Assembly (NCBI GenBank): GCA_030536755.1
Contig: JAUNPJ010000042.1
Coordinates: forward strand, 1 to 33,487
Source: Eubacteriales bacterium
Lineage (GTDB): Bacteria > Bacillota > Clostridia > Lachnospirales > Lachnospiraceae
Direction: 5' to 3'
DNA length: 33,487 nucleotides
The number at the start of each line of letters is the position of its first letter. Within the stretch, counting starts at the first letter, position 1. The notes below the pieces were generated by a model. That model was not told the DNA's origin. It was given only the letters and a program-made list of their open reading frames with translations, and made no database searches. Shown here in pieces: positions 17,635 to 25,132 of the stretch. The position numbers and the translations under genes are program-made.

Positions 17635-18348
17635 ATGATACGAGTGGCGATTTGTCAAAAAAAGAAAGATATGCGCGAGTATATCAAAGCGGCATTGGAA
17701 ATGATGGAAGAAGAATTCCAGATGGTAGAGTTTTCGAATTTGGATGACCTCAAAGAAAATATGGATTCACAGTGGACTTCATTTGATATGGTTGTGCTGG
17801 GTACGTCTGTACAGAAAAAATGCGATGGACTTTCGTTTGCTGCAAAATTGCGCAGCAAAAACAAGTCAGCAGGCATTGTGTTTGTTACAGAAAGCAAAGC
17901 ATATTACGCCGAAGCATTTCGCGTGTTTGCGCTGGGATATCTGCTCTATCCGTTTGATGTAAAAGAATTGCAAAACTGTGTTTATTTCTTTAATCATAAG
18001 CCGTATGCAGAGCGGCGTTCCACATGGATGATCAAAGAAAAGGGGGCAAACTGGTGTCGGATTTACTGCCGTAATATTGTTTATATTGAGAGCCACAACA
18101 GAGATATTGTCATCCATCTCGAGGATGGGACGCAGAAACACAGCCGGATTAAGCTCAATGATGCGGAGAATCGGCTGGCTGCTTACAATTTTCTTCGATG
18201 CCATCAGAGCTATATCGTAAATCTGCATTTTGTGGATGAAATGCTCAATAACAGCTTTCATGTACAGTCCAGAGAGATACCGATCTCGCGCAAATATCAG
18301 AAGCAGGTAAAAGAAGCCTATTATAATTATATGTTCTCGAAAATGTAA
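17635..18348 (+). CDS. LytTR-family transcription factor with degenerate receiver domain
   Basis: The 237-residue protein has a receiver-like domain (residues 1-120) and a C-terminal LytTR DNA-binding domain (about 132-232; RIYCRNIVYIESHNRDIVIH, then FLRCHQSYIVNL and IPISRKYQKQVKEAY). The receiver fold is recognisable (MIRVAIC, FDMVVLG, IVFVTES, YLLYPFD) but key residues are changed. The acidic pair is Gln8-Lys9, the phospho-acceptor Asp is Gly56 and the conserved Lys is Tyr105; only Thr85 remains. It therefore cannot be phosphorylated in the usual way. The ATG at 17635 matches the domain start; ATGs at 17617 and 17623 are possible. It precedes a degenerate GHKL-like gene and the pilus genes and probably regulates them. 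Confidence 0.88.
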   Translation: MIRVAICQKKKDMREYIKAALEMMEEEFQMVEFSNLDDLKENMDSQWTSFDMVVLGTSVQKKCDGLSFAAKLRSKNKSAGIVFVTESKAYYAEAFRVFALGYLLYPFDVKELQNCVYFFNHKPYAERRSTWMIKEKGANWCRIYCRNIVYIESHNRDIVIHLEDGTQKHSRIKLNDAENRLAAYNFLRCHQSYIVNLHFVDEMLNNSFHVQSREIPISRKYQKQVKEAYYNYMFSKM

Positions 18349-18396
18349 AAGCGTGACTTTTGCGTATAAAAAAGTCTGTTATTCAGACGCAGAGAT

Positions 18397-18407
18397 TTTC
18401 GTTTGCC
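18397..18407 (+). promoter_or_regulatory. Single copy of the TTTCGTTTGCC motif upstream of the pilus genes
   Basis: TTTCGTTTGCC at 18397-18407 is identical to the sequence at 23919-23929, in the repeat array downstream of the pilin gene. It lies about 50 bases before a weak promoter candidate (TTGATA at 18452-18457, 17 bases, TGTTAC at 18475-18480). The core TTCGTTTG(G/A) matches most of the published LytTR half-site pattern. It is a candidate operator only. Confidence 0.3.
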
Positions 18408-18516
18408 TTTTCTATACCAAAAAAGTAAAAAAAACCGTCAAATTCTACCTTTTGATACTTTTTTCAAGCATTTGTGTTACACTACAGAAAAAATCAAAAG
18501 GGAAGGAGGGCGTGTG

Positions 18517-18975
18517 ATGTCTGCGAGGCCACAAAAGTTAGCGAAAAGCGGCGATGTGTCTTCTGTTATGCAGCGTTATTATACGGCCTATGAGGAAGTA
18601 AATGTGCTGTTGAATGCTTACGCACAGCAGGCAAAAGATGAGAAAATCCAGATGTCGATTGACGGCGGTGGATTTCGTGAGAATGTATTAAATGAAAGGT
18701 TTTGTGATATTCTTAGGTGTGCGATCACACAGGCTTTTGTAAACTGCAGAAAGATGAATCCGCCTCAGAAACGGTACATTAAGATTACAAGCATGGATGG
18801 GCAGCATAAAGTTTTTGTGAAGATTTCTTATCCTTGCGAGGAAGAAGAATGTGAGGATACGGATTGTCTGTCTCCGTCTATCAGCAGCGTGCTGAAACGC
18901 GCAGAAGGATATTTTAAAATACAGAACATAGAGATGGAGCAGGTCATTATGATTGCTGTTCCTTATGAAACATAG
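18517..18975 (+). CDS. Soluble protein resembling a degenerate GHKL ATPase domain
   Basis: The 152-residue protein has no signal or membrane segment. Residues about 28-105 align by eye with the ATPase domain of LytTR-partner (AgrC-like, HATPase_c_5) kinases: VLLNAYAQQAKDEKIQMSI, FCDILRCAITQAFVNC and KRYIKITSMDGQHKVFVKIS. The N-box residues are replaced: Asn by Cys68, Asp by Thr71 and Asn by Gln72. No glycine-rich ATP lid is visible; an acidic, Cys-rich stretch (CEEEECEDTDC) takes its place. It should not bind ATP normally. GGAAGGAGGG precedes the ATG at 18517. It lies between the LytTR gene and pilB, so a regulatory partner role is plausible. The assignment rests on recalled family patterns. 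Confidence 0.55.
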   Translation: MSARPQKLAKSGDVSSVMQRYYTAYEEVNVLLNAYAQQAKDEKIQMSIDGGGFRENVLNERFCDILRCAITQAFVNCRKMNPPQKRYIKITSMDGQHKVFVKISYPCEEEECEDTDCLSPSISSVLKRAEGYFKIQNIEMEQVIMIAVPYET

Positions 18976-19005
18976 ACGGGACAATACCCTGGAGGAAGAT
19001 ACATC

Positions 19006-20688
19006 ATGAAATATAAGCGTTTGGGTGACCTGCTCATTTCGGTAGGCCTCATCAACGAAGACCAATTAAATCAGGCACTGCAGATTCAGAAAACCTGCAG
19101 GGATCGTCTTGGAAAAGTACTCATTGACAATGGATTCATCACAGAAGCGCAGCTGATCGAAGCTCTGCGTATGCAGCTTGGTATCGACTTTATCGATCTG
19201 ACATCTATTGTTATTCCGGCATCCATGGTAGAACAGCTGCCAAAAAATATTGCGAAAAAACATGGGGTTGTTCCTGTGAAAATGGAGAAAGACCGCCTTT
19301 ATCTTGCCATGAAAGACCCGCTGAATTTCATGGCGATTGAGGAAGTTCGTGCAGCCACCAGAAAACGTATCATTCCGATGATCGCCTCAGAAAATGCGGT
19401 GGACAGAGCGATTAATACGCTGTATGGAAATGAAGGTGCAGCCAGAGCCATGGCGCAGATGCGTCAGGAGGCCGGCTATGTGGAGGAAGCGCAGGAAAAA
19501 AATCAGGAAGAACTTACCGATGCGGCAAGCGCACCTACGGTACGTCTGGTAAATTCGATTATTGAACGTGCGGTCACAGAGGGAGCCAGTGATATCCATC
19601 TGGAGCCGGGAACGGGAGAGATGTCCATTCGAATGCGAATTGACGGCCGTCTGCATAAAATACTTGAAATTCCGCGGGATCTGCAGGATTCCGTTATCTC
19701 CCGTATGAAGATCATGGGAAATATGGACATTGCAGAGCGAAGGATTCCTCAGGATGGACGTGCGCAGATGAAGCTCAAAAGCAGAGATGTGGATCTGCGT
19801 CTTTCTACTCTGCCGACCATCTATGGAGAAAAAGTCGTAATCCGTATTCTCAACAGAGAGGCCTCCATGCTTGACCGGGCCGGAATCGGAATAACGGCGG
19901 AGGATTCTAAGAAATTTGACCGCCTGTTAAGCCATAACAGCGGTGTCATTCTCATTGTGGGACCGACCGGAAGCGGTAAGTCTTCTACCATGTACACGAT
20001 GATCCGGGAGCTGAACAAAGAAGAAGTCAATCTGATTACGCTGGAGGATCCGGTGGAATATCAGGTGGAAGGCATCAATCAGGTACAGATCAATGAAAAA
20101 ACGGGTATGACCTTTGCCAGCGGCCTTCGTGCTATTTTGCGCCAGGATCCGGATATCATCTGTGTAGGAGAGATCCGAGACGGCGAGACAGCAGAAATCG
20201 CCATGCGGGCAGCTATGACCGGTCATCTGGTTATTTCCACTCTTCACACAGAGGATGCAGTTTCTGCGATTGACCGTCTGCGTGATATGGGGGTGGAACC
20301 CTACCTGATTGCAGGTGGATTACGGGGGATCATTTCTCAGCGACTGGTGAGAAAAATCTGCAAAAGCTGCCGTGCACCATATCAGCCTGAGCAGGACAAA
20401 TGCGAAATACTTGGAATCAAAGAGGCAGAGAGCAAGACGTTTTATCACGGCAAAGGCTGTCCATTGTGTTTTCATTCCGGATACCGCGGACGAAGCGGTG
20501 TATTCGAAATCCTGATCATGAATGAAGAATTGCGGGAGTGCATTGTGGAGGAAAAGGACAAACGCGCACTGCGGCAGGCTGTCAAAAGTTCCGGTTTTGT
20601 ACCGATGGTGGAAAATGCCCGCCGATTGATTGAGAATGGAGTTACTACGGTAGAAGAAGTGTGCAGGACGATCAGCCGCACCGATTAA
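19006..20688 (+). CDS. pilB: Type IV pilus assembly / type II secretion ATPase PilB (GspE family)
   Basis: PilB is the cytoplasmic hexameric ATPase that powers pilus extension. The 560-residue protein has an N-terminal MshEN-type domain (about 1-150, RLGDLLISVGLINEDQLNQA), a linker, and the secretion ATPase core. Walker A GPTGSGKSS spans 319-327, followed by the Asp box LITLEDPVEYQVEGINQVQI, Walker B with DIICVGEIRDGETAEIA, and the His box ISTLHTEDA. A complete zinc site, Cys452/Cys455 and Cys485/Cys488, is typical of PilB. GGAGGA precedes the ATG. It is followed 17 bases later by pilT. Confidence 0.95.
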   Translation: MKYKRLGDLLISVGLINEDQLNQALQIQKTCRDRLGKVLIDNGFITEAQLIEALRMQLGIDFIDLTSIVIPASMVEQLPKNIAKKHGVVPVKMEKDRLYLAMKDPLNFMAIEEVRAATRKRIIPMIASENAVDRAINTLYGNEGAARAMAQMRQEAGYVEEAQEKNQEELTDAASAPTVRLVNSIIERAVTEGASDIHLEPGTGEMSIRMRIDGRLHKILEIPRDLQDSVISRMKIMGNMDIAERRIPQDGRAQMKLKSRDVDLRLSTLPTIYGEKVVIRILNREASMLDRAGIGITAEDSKKFDRLLSHNSGVILIVGPTGSGKSSTMYTMIRELNKEEVNLITLEDPVEYQVEGINQVQINEKTGMTFASGLRAILRQDPDIICVGEIRDGETAEIAMRAAMTGHLVISTLHTEDAVSAIDRLRDMGVEPYLIAGGLRGIISQRLVRKICKSCRAPYQPEQDKCEILGIKEAESKTFYHGKGCPLCFHSGYRGRSGVFEILIMNEELRECIVEEKDKRALRQAVKSSGFVPMVENARRLIENGVTTVEEVCRTISRTD

Positions 20689-20705
20689 AACAAAGGAGAT
20701 AACCT

Positions 20706-21752
20706 ATGCATATCGAACAACTGATTCTATTGGCGAAAAAAATGGGCGCCTCTGATATTCATCTGGTAGCGGGGCTGGAACCCAAATGCCGTGTGGACGG
20801 CAAGCTCACCAGTATGAATCCGGAAAGGCTGACACATGAGCAGTGTGAAGAATATGCCAGAGAACTGGCAGGCAGCCGCTATCAAGACATAAAGGAGATA
20901 GGAGAGCTGGATCTGGCACAGACGATTGCAGATGAACGAGTCCGTATCAATCTGTTTCGGCAGCAGGGTCATGTATCTGCGGCACTGCGTATTCTCAGCA
21001 ATCGAATCCCGAAGCTGGAGGATCTGGGCCTTCCGCCGATTGTAAATCAGTTTCCGTCCTGGCAGAAAGGAATCATTCTGGTGACCGGGGAGACGGGAAG
21101 TGGAAAATCGACCACGCTGGCAGCGATTCTGGATCGTATCAATCACTCCAGAACAGATCATATCATTACGCTGGAGGATCCGGTGGAGTACATTTATGAG
21201 CCGGATCAGTGTGTCATCAATCAGAGAGAGGTTGGCAAAGATACAGAAAGCTACGATTTGGGCCTGCGTGCCATTTTGCGAGAGGATCCGGATGTCATCC
21301 TCATCGGAGAGATGCGAGATCTGAGCACGATTGAGACGGCATTGACGGCAGCGGAGACGGGACATCTGGTATTTGCAACACTGCATACCAATTCAGCGCC
21401 GGATGCCATTGACCGAATTGTCGGTGTTTTTCCGGCAGAACGCCAGCCGCAGATTCGCATTCAGTTATCCACGACGCTGAGAGCTGTGTTGGCGCAGCAG
21501 CTTCTGCCGAAGCGAAACAATCTCGGAAGAATCGCAGCCTGTGAGGTAATGGTGGTGACACCGGCAATCCGAAATCTCATCCGTGAGGGCAAAACGCCGC
21601 AGATGTTATCGGCGATGCTCAGTTCTGCTTCCGAGGGCAGCGTTACGATGGACAATTTCCTGATCAAGCTTCTGCGTGAGAAAAAAATATCACCGGAAGT
21701 GGCAGTGGAGGCAGCTTACGATAAGATTTATGTAAACAAACATACCATTTGA
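20706..21752 (+). CDS. pilT: Type IV pilus retraction ATPase PilT
   Basis: PilT powers pilus depolymerisation and twitching. The 348-residue protein has the N-terminal PAS-like domain (SDIHLVAGLEPKCRVDGKL), Walker A GETGSGKST (128-136), the Asp box ITLEDPVEYIYEPDQCVINQ, Walker B DPDVILIGEMRD, the His box FATLHTNSAPDAIDRIVGVF and the C-terminal AIRNLIREGKTPQM motif, which marks PilT rather than PilB. Its presence argues for a retractable pilus rather than a simple secretion pseudopilus. AAAGGAGAT precedes the ATG. Confidence 0.95.
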   Translation: MHIEQLILLAKKMGASDIHLVAGLEPKCRVDGKLTSMNPERLTHEQCEEYARELAGSRYQDIKEIGELDLAQTIADERVRINLFRQQGHVSAALRILSNRIPKLEDLGLPPIVNQFPSWQKGIILVTGETGSGKSTTLAAILDRINHSRTDHIITLEDPVEYIYEPDQCVINQREVGKDTESYDLGLRAILREDPDVILIGEMRDLSTIETALTAAETGHLVFATLHTNSAPDAIDRIVGVFPAERQPQIRIQLSTTLRAVLAQQLLPKRNNLGRIAACEVMVVTPAIRNLIREGKTPQMLSAMLSSASEGSVTMDNFLIKLLREKKISPEVAVEAAYDKIYVNKHTI

Positions 21753-21791
21753 CAATATAGTTAGTCTGGAAGAAAGGGGGAAACAAAACCC

Positions 21792-23000
21792 TTGATTACT
21801 TATCAGTACAAGGCATTGTCGCCGGATGGCGCCAAAGTCAGCGGTGTGGTGGAAGCAATGGACGAATTTTCCGCTGTAGATCAGATCAAAGTCACCTGCC
21901 CGATTGTTCTGAAAATTGAACCGGTGAAGGAGAAATCCGGTCTTCTCACCAAGGAGATTGGCGGCAAAAAGATTGACACCAAGGCTTTGTCGGTCATGTG
22001 CTCCCAGTTTTCGATCATTCTGCAGTCAGGCGTCACCATTGCACAGGCTATGGAGATGATTTCCAGTCAGACACAGGATAAGCGGCTGCGGAAAACGCTT
22101 GAAAAATCAGCCGAGGATGTGGCACAGGGAAATGGCGTAGCAGTCAGTTTTGAGAAAAACTGTCCGGAGCTTCCGGCCACCTTTATTGAGACCATACGGG
22201 CAGGAGAATATTCCGGTACACTGGAGAACTCTTTTGCCACACTGGAAAAATATTATGAAAAGTCGTACAAGAACAAACAGAAGGTAAAACAGGCCATGAC
22301 GTATCCTATTTTCGTAGTCATCGTGGCAATTGTCGTGCTGGCCGTGGTCATGATCAAGGTAATTCCTACCATATCAGCCGTTTTTTCCGATCTGGGCGGA
22401 GATCTGCCCAAGATGACGCAGATGATGATACGTGTCTCGGAGTTTTTCCAGAGGAACTTCCTGTGGATGCTGCTGGTCTTGATTTTCCTGGTCATTGCAG
22501 GAAAGATTTACTGCAGTACAGAGAAGGGGCGCTATCAGTGGAATGGGCTGATGCTGAAAATACCGGTTCTTGGCAAGATCAATCAGCTCAATGGATGCAG
22601 CCAGTTTGCGAATACGATGACAGCCCTTCTGGAAGCAGGAATTTCCGTGGGGGATGCCCTGGAGATCACCGCCAAAGTCATGGACAATTATGTGCTCAGC
22701 GTTGAGACCGAAAAGATGGTCGGAAAGATTTCCGAAGGCTACCGACTGGGCGACTGTATGCGAAAATGCGACTATTATCCGACAACCTTGACGGAGATGT
22801 GTGCCATTGGAGAAAATACAGGAGAATTGGAACACACGCTGGAGACGATTGCTACCTACTACGACAACGAGGCCGACCACGCAACCAAACAGGCGATCAG
22901 CAAGCTGGAACCTACAATTATGGTATTCCTGGCAATCTTTGCCGGATTTATCGTCATTTCCATTTATTTGCCAATGTTTACCATGTATGGTATGATGTAA
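21792..23000 (+). CDS. pilC: Type IV pilus inner-membrane platform protein PilC (GspF family)
   Basis: PilC is the polytopic platform that couples the ATPases to pilin assembly. The 402-residue protein opens ITYQYKALSPDGAKVSGVVE and has two T2SSF domains (about 68-191 and 271-394; LSVMCSQFSIILQSGVTIAQ and CSQFANTMTALLEAGISVGD). Three hydrophobic segments lie near residues 170-195, 220-240 and 375-400. The start is TTG at 21792 after AAAGGGGG, the only suitably spaced codon. Confidence 0.94.
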   Translation: MITYQYKALSPDGAKVSGVVEAMDEFSAVDQIKVTCPIVLKIEPVKEKSGLLTKEIGGKKIDTKALSVMCSQFSIILQSGVTIAQAMEMISSQTQDKRLRKTLEKSAEDVAQGNGVAVSFEKNCPELPATFIETIRAGEYSGTLENSFATLEKYYEKSYKNKQKVKQAMTYPIFVVIVAIVVLAVVMIKVIPTISAVFSDLGGDLPKMTQMMIRVSEFFQRNFLWMLLVLIFLVIAGKIYCSTEKGRYQWNGLMLKIPVLGKINQLNGCSQFANTMTALLEAGISVGDALEITAKVMDNYVLSVETEKMVGKISEGYRLGDCMRKCDYYPTTLTEMCAIGENTGELEHTLETIATYYDNEADHATKQAISKLEPTIMVFLAIFAGFIVISIYLPMFTMYGMM

Positions 23001-23062
23001 GTATGGTTTCGGGAGAGTCCGTAAGCCGGTACACTAGGCTCTCTTGATATAGAAACAAGGTA

Positions 23063-23102
23063 TCTGTTCGGTACATAAGATTCCATAAAGTTATGGAACA
23101 GA
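23063..23102 (+). promoter_or_regulatory. Overlapping alternative hairpins upstream of the pilin gene
   Basis: TTCCATAA (23081-23088) pairs with TTATGGAA (23091-23098). TCTGTTC (23063-23069) pairs with GAACAGA (23096-23102). The two helices share bases 23096-23098, so they compete or stack. Another stem, GAGAG..CTCTC, lies near 23013-23043. Such structures could protect the pilin message or regulate it. There is no T tract and no promoter between pilC and the pilin gene. Confidence 0.4.
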
Positions 23103-23152
23103 TGCAAAACGAATTCAAAAGAAAAATTTATTGAAGGAGGAAACAAAAAAAC

Positions 23153-23647
23153 ATGAACACTTTGAAGAAAAAAATGAACAAAAAAGGCTTTACGCTGGCG
23201 GAGCTGCTGATTGTAGTAGCGATTATTGCAGTATTGGTTGCTATCAGCATTCCTATTTTCACTACGCAGTTGGAGAAGTCTAGAGAGGCAGTAGATGCTG
23301 CTAATATTCGTGCTGCTTATGCAGAGGTTGCTGCGGCTGCATTAACAGACAGTGCAACAACTAATGACTATTTCAAGGAAATTGAGATGAAACAGAGAAA
23401 GCAGGCATGGTCTAATGGCGCAAATGATTTTGCCCCTGAAATCCTTGCACCTGGTGCAACTTCCTCTACTGGTGCAACATTCCAGTCAACTCTTCCTAGT
23501 GAAACAACTATTGCAACTGGTGCTGATGATGCTACTTGTGCCGTAGTTTACCATCATGGTACAGCTACTACAGCTGCCTATTTTACTATTGAACATACTA
23601 CTCCAACAGCAGCAACTGGAGTTATTGATGTAGATACTTTAAATTAA
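23153..23647 (+). CDS. Type IV pilin-like protein (major pilin candidate)
   Basis: The 164-residue prepilin has a short basic leader, MNTLKKKMNKKG, and the class III signal. Cleavage is predicted between Gly12 and Phe13 of KKGFTLAELLIVVAIIAVL, with the essential Glu at mature position 5. The hydrophobic helix is followed by an alpha segment rich in Ala and a C-terminal half very rich in Thr, Ala and Ser. A single Cys occurs near residue 127, so no C-terminal disulfide loop is possible. GAAGGAGGA precedes the ATG. It closes the visible pilB-pilT-pilC-pilin cluster; PilD would have to be supplied from elsewhere. Confidence 0.9.
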   Translation: MNTLKKKMNKKGFTLAELLIVVAIIAVLVAISIPIFTTQLEKSREAVDAANIRAAYAEVAAAALTDSATTNDYFKEIEMKQRKQAWSNGANDFAPEILAPGATSSTGATFQSTLPSETTIATGADDATCAVVYHHGTATTAAYFTIEHTTPTAATGVIDVDTLN

Positions 23648-23663
23648 GGTAAGACCAAGGGCA

Positions 23664-23743
23664 GTGACTGGGGGACAGGTACATAGTCACCCATAATCAC
23701 AACATACCGCAACTGCCAAGCACCCGGGAAGGCAAGGTAGTTG
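23664..23743. other. Hairpins downstream of the pilin gene
   Basis: GTGACT (23664-23669) pairs with AGTCAC (23085+600, that is 23685-23690). CAACTGCC (23710-23717) pairs with GGTAGTTG (23736-23743), with one G-U pair. Neither is followed by a T tract. They begin a 582-base stretch without a convincing gene between the pilin and the gene at 24230. Confidence 0.45.
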
Positions 23744-23775
23744 ATTCGAAAATCATTCATGAATGAAAAGCAGCA

Positions 23776-23814
23776 AGCCGTCACATCGACGAATCAAACG
23801 TTGGTGTGGCGGCT
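23776..23814 (+). terminator. 16-pair hairpin, possible terminator of the pilus operon
   Basis: Bases 23776-23791 pair with 23799-23814 without a bulge, including four G-U or U-G pairs, around a 7-base loop that contains CAAACG overlap. The following sequence (TCTTCGCG) is not a T tract, so intrinsic termination is doubtful. The G-U pairs favour the plus-strand RNA form of the hairpin. Confidence 0.45.
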
Positions 23815-23918
23815 TCTTCGCGTTCCGGTGCTAATGACGAAGATGCTTTTTGAGTTGCTGACATTGTATCAAAAATCTAAATTGGGCATGAATTGCCAAA
23901 ATCTGATGACGTTATTTA

Positions 23919-24039
23919 TTTCGTTTGCCGAGGGCATTTTTTGTCTTGCCAAACGATAATACTCTAGCCAAACGAAATTAAGGCCTCGACAAACGAAAAA
24001 AGCTCTAGTCAAACGAAATTATGATTATCGTTTGGCAAG
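23919..24039. repeat. Phased CAAACGA array bounded by a 16-bp inverted repeat
   Basis: CAAACGA occurs at 23950, 23969, 23990 and 24010 in direct orientation, spaced 19, 21 and 20 bases, and in inverted orientation (TCGTTTG) at 23921 and 24028. The first and last of the inner five lie in a perfect 16-bp inverted repeat, CTTGCCAAACGATAAT (23945-23960) with its complement at 24024-24039. Two inner units share CTCTAG(C/T)CAAACGAAATTA. The period is close to two helical turns. The pattern suggests a protein-binding array; no coding sequence explains it. Confidence 0.75.
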
Positions 24040-24156
24040 GGAGATTATTTAAAGATTTCGAATGCTAACAGATTATTTTATCCGAGTTTTTTGAGGGTTA
24101 TGTCCGGTGCATATATTTACCAGTTTCTTGTGCTCTCTTTTAGTACATCTGATGAA

Positions 24157-24184
24157 TTGCTATTTCCCCTAAAAGTGATATAGT
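24157..24184 (+). promoter_or_regulatory. Probable promoter of the gene at 24230
   Basis: TTGCTA (24157-24162) and TATAGT (24179-24184) are separated by 16 bases. Transcription would start near 24191, giving a 5' untranslated region of about 40 bases. The CAAACGA array lies about 120 bases upstream. Confidence 0.5.
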
Positions 24185-24229
24185 TCTATAACTAACAAAG
24201 GCCATTAGGCAGAAAAGGGGATTAATATT

Positions 24230-24844
24230 ATGGTAAATAAACAAGATTCATACTGGATGGAATGTTCACTTGATGAAATCGTAGATCAGAAGGTTTGTGA
24301 GTATTTGAGAGGACATCACGCAGAGTATCGTAACGCAAAACAGAGAATAATGGAATTGCTGGAGCAGTATCCGAATGTACATGCCGTGTTTGAGACGGAG
24401 GATGAGGTTACGCTGACAGCAGAAGATCATAAGATATTACACACATATTTTGAACTGGAAGATAGAGTGGAAATGATAGAGAGAGAATATCATTTCTATA
24501 TGGGGCAGTCCATGATGTTTTCCTACGGAAATATGCTTGCAAAATTGAAGAAAGAAATCATGAATCCGGAAGAAGGAGTAACAGGCCATCTTCTGGATTT
24601 TTTCATGAAAACAAGATCGGACGAGCTAGAAAATGAATTAATAGAACAGAATCAGCAGTACAGGGAAGCGATTGACGAGATTAAGAAATACGAAGAAGAG
24701 ATACAGAAATTGAACCTTCCCAAAGCGGTGAGAGTTCAAATAGACCGTTATGTGAGTGCAGTAAACTGGCGGTGGGTACTATGCTGGGATTTTCTATACA
24801 GATCGGGTATGAAGGATATATTGCTTCTATTCGAGAATAGATAA
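24230..24844 (+). CDS. Uncharacterised coiled-coil protein, probably mobile-element associated
   Basis: I cannot assign a function. The 204-residue protein is soluble, acidic and mostly helical. It begins MVNKQDSYWMECSLDEIVDQ. A probable coiled coil covers about residues 125-165 (SDELENELIEQNQQYREAID, then EIKKYEEEIQKLNL), and the C-terminal part is aromatic (VNWRWVLCWDFLYRSGMKD). AAAAGGGGAT precedes the ATG. It lies between the pilus cluster and a truncated serine recombinase, on a segment with other mobile remnants, so it may be cargo or an accessory gene of the same element. Confidence 0.7.
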   Translation: MVNKQDSYWMECSLDEIVDQKVCEYLRGHHAEYRNAKQRIMELLEQYPNVHAVFETEDEVTLTAEDHKILHTYFELEDRVEMIEREYHFYMGQSMMFSYGNMLAKLKKEIMNPEEGVTGHLLDFFMKTRSDELENELIEQNQQYREAIDEIKKYEEEIQKLNLPKAVRVQIDRYVSAVNWRWVLCWDFLYRSGMKDILLLFENR

Positions 24845-25032
24845 TATTTTGTGTATCCGTTCCCAAATAGCCAACTACATTGTTGCAAACCTTAAAGGGT
24901 GTGCTGATAGACACTGAACGTTTCCCACTTGATTAGATGGAAGTGCTACAAGATTTTTGTAAATGGGTTATGATATTCACACAAGATGAATACCGCAAAA
25001 TAGTGACATGACAGAAAGAAACTTAGGAAAGG

Positions 25033-25057
25033 GGCCGATGATCGGTCTTTTTCTTTT
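25033..25057 (+). terminator. Terminator downstream of the gene at 24230
   Basis: GGCCGA (25033-25038) pairs with TCGGTC (25042-25047) around TGA, and TTTTTCTTTT follows. It lies about 190 bases after the stop of the gene at 24230. The rest of the 333-base gap (24845-25177) shows no gene. A TATAAT at 25092-25097 lacks a properly spaced -35 box. Confidence 0.65.
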
Positions 25058-25132
25058 GCATGATTTACAGAAAACGGAAAAAAACTAATTGTATAATATT
25101 GCTGTAAATTCCGGGCAGTACTCCACACTTGC

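Noticed and set aside
18349-18400. Terminator after the LytTR gene (GTCTG/CAGAC hairpin near 18375-18388)
   Set aside because: The stem has only about five pairs and no T tract follows directly.
20727-21386. Minus-strand open frame of 219 codons opposite pilT
   Set aside because: pilT is complete with all ATPase motifs; the antisense frame is a codon-bias shadow.
23741-23959. Open frame of 72 codons downstream of the pilin gene
   Set aside because: It overlaps the 16-pair hairpin and the CAAACGA array, has no good ribosome binding site and no recognisable family.
23919-24039. CRISPR array
   Set aside because: The repeated core is only 7 bp, periods are 19-21 bases, spacers are not unique 30-mers, and no cas gene is near.
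25092-25097. TATAAT as a promoter for the recombinase
   Set aside because: The nearest -35-like box, TTTACA at 25064, is 22 bases away, and no TGn extended element is present.
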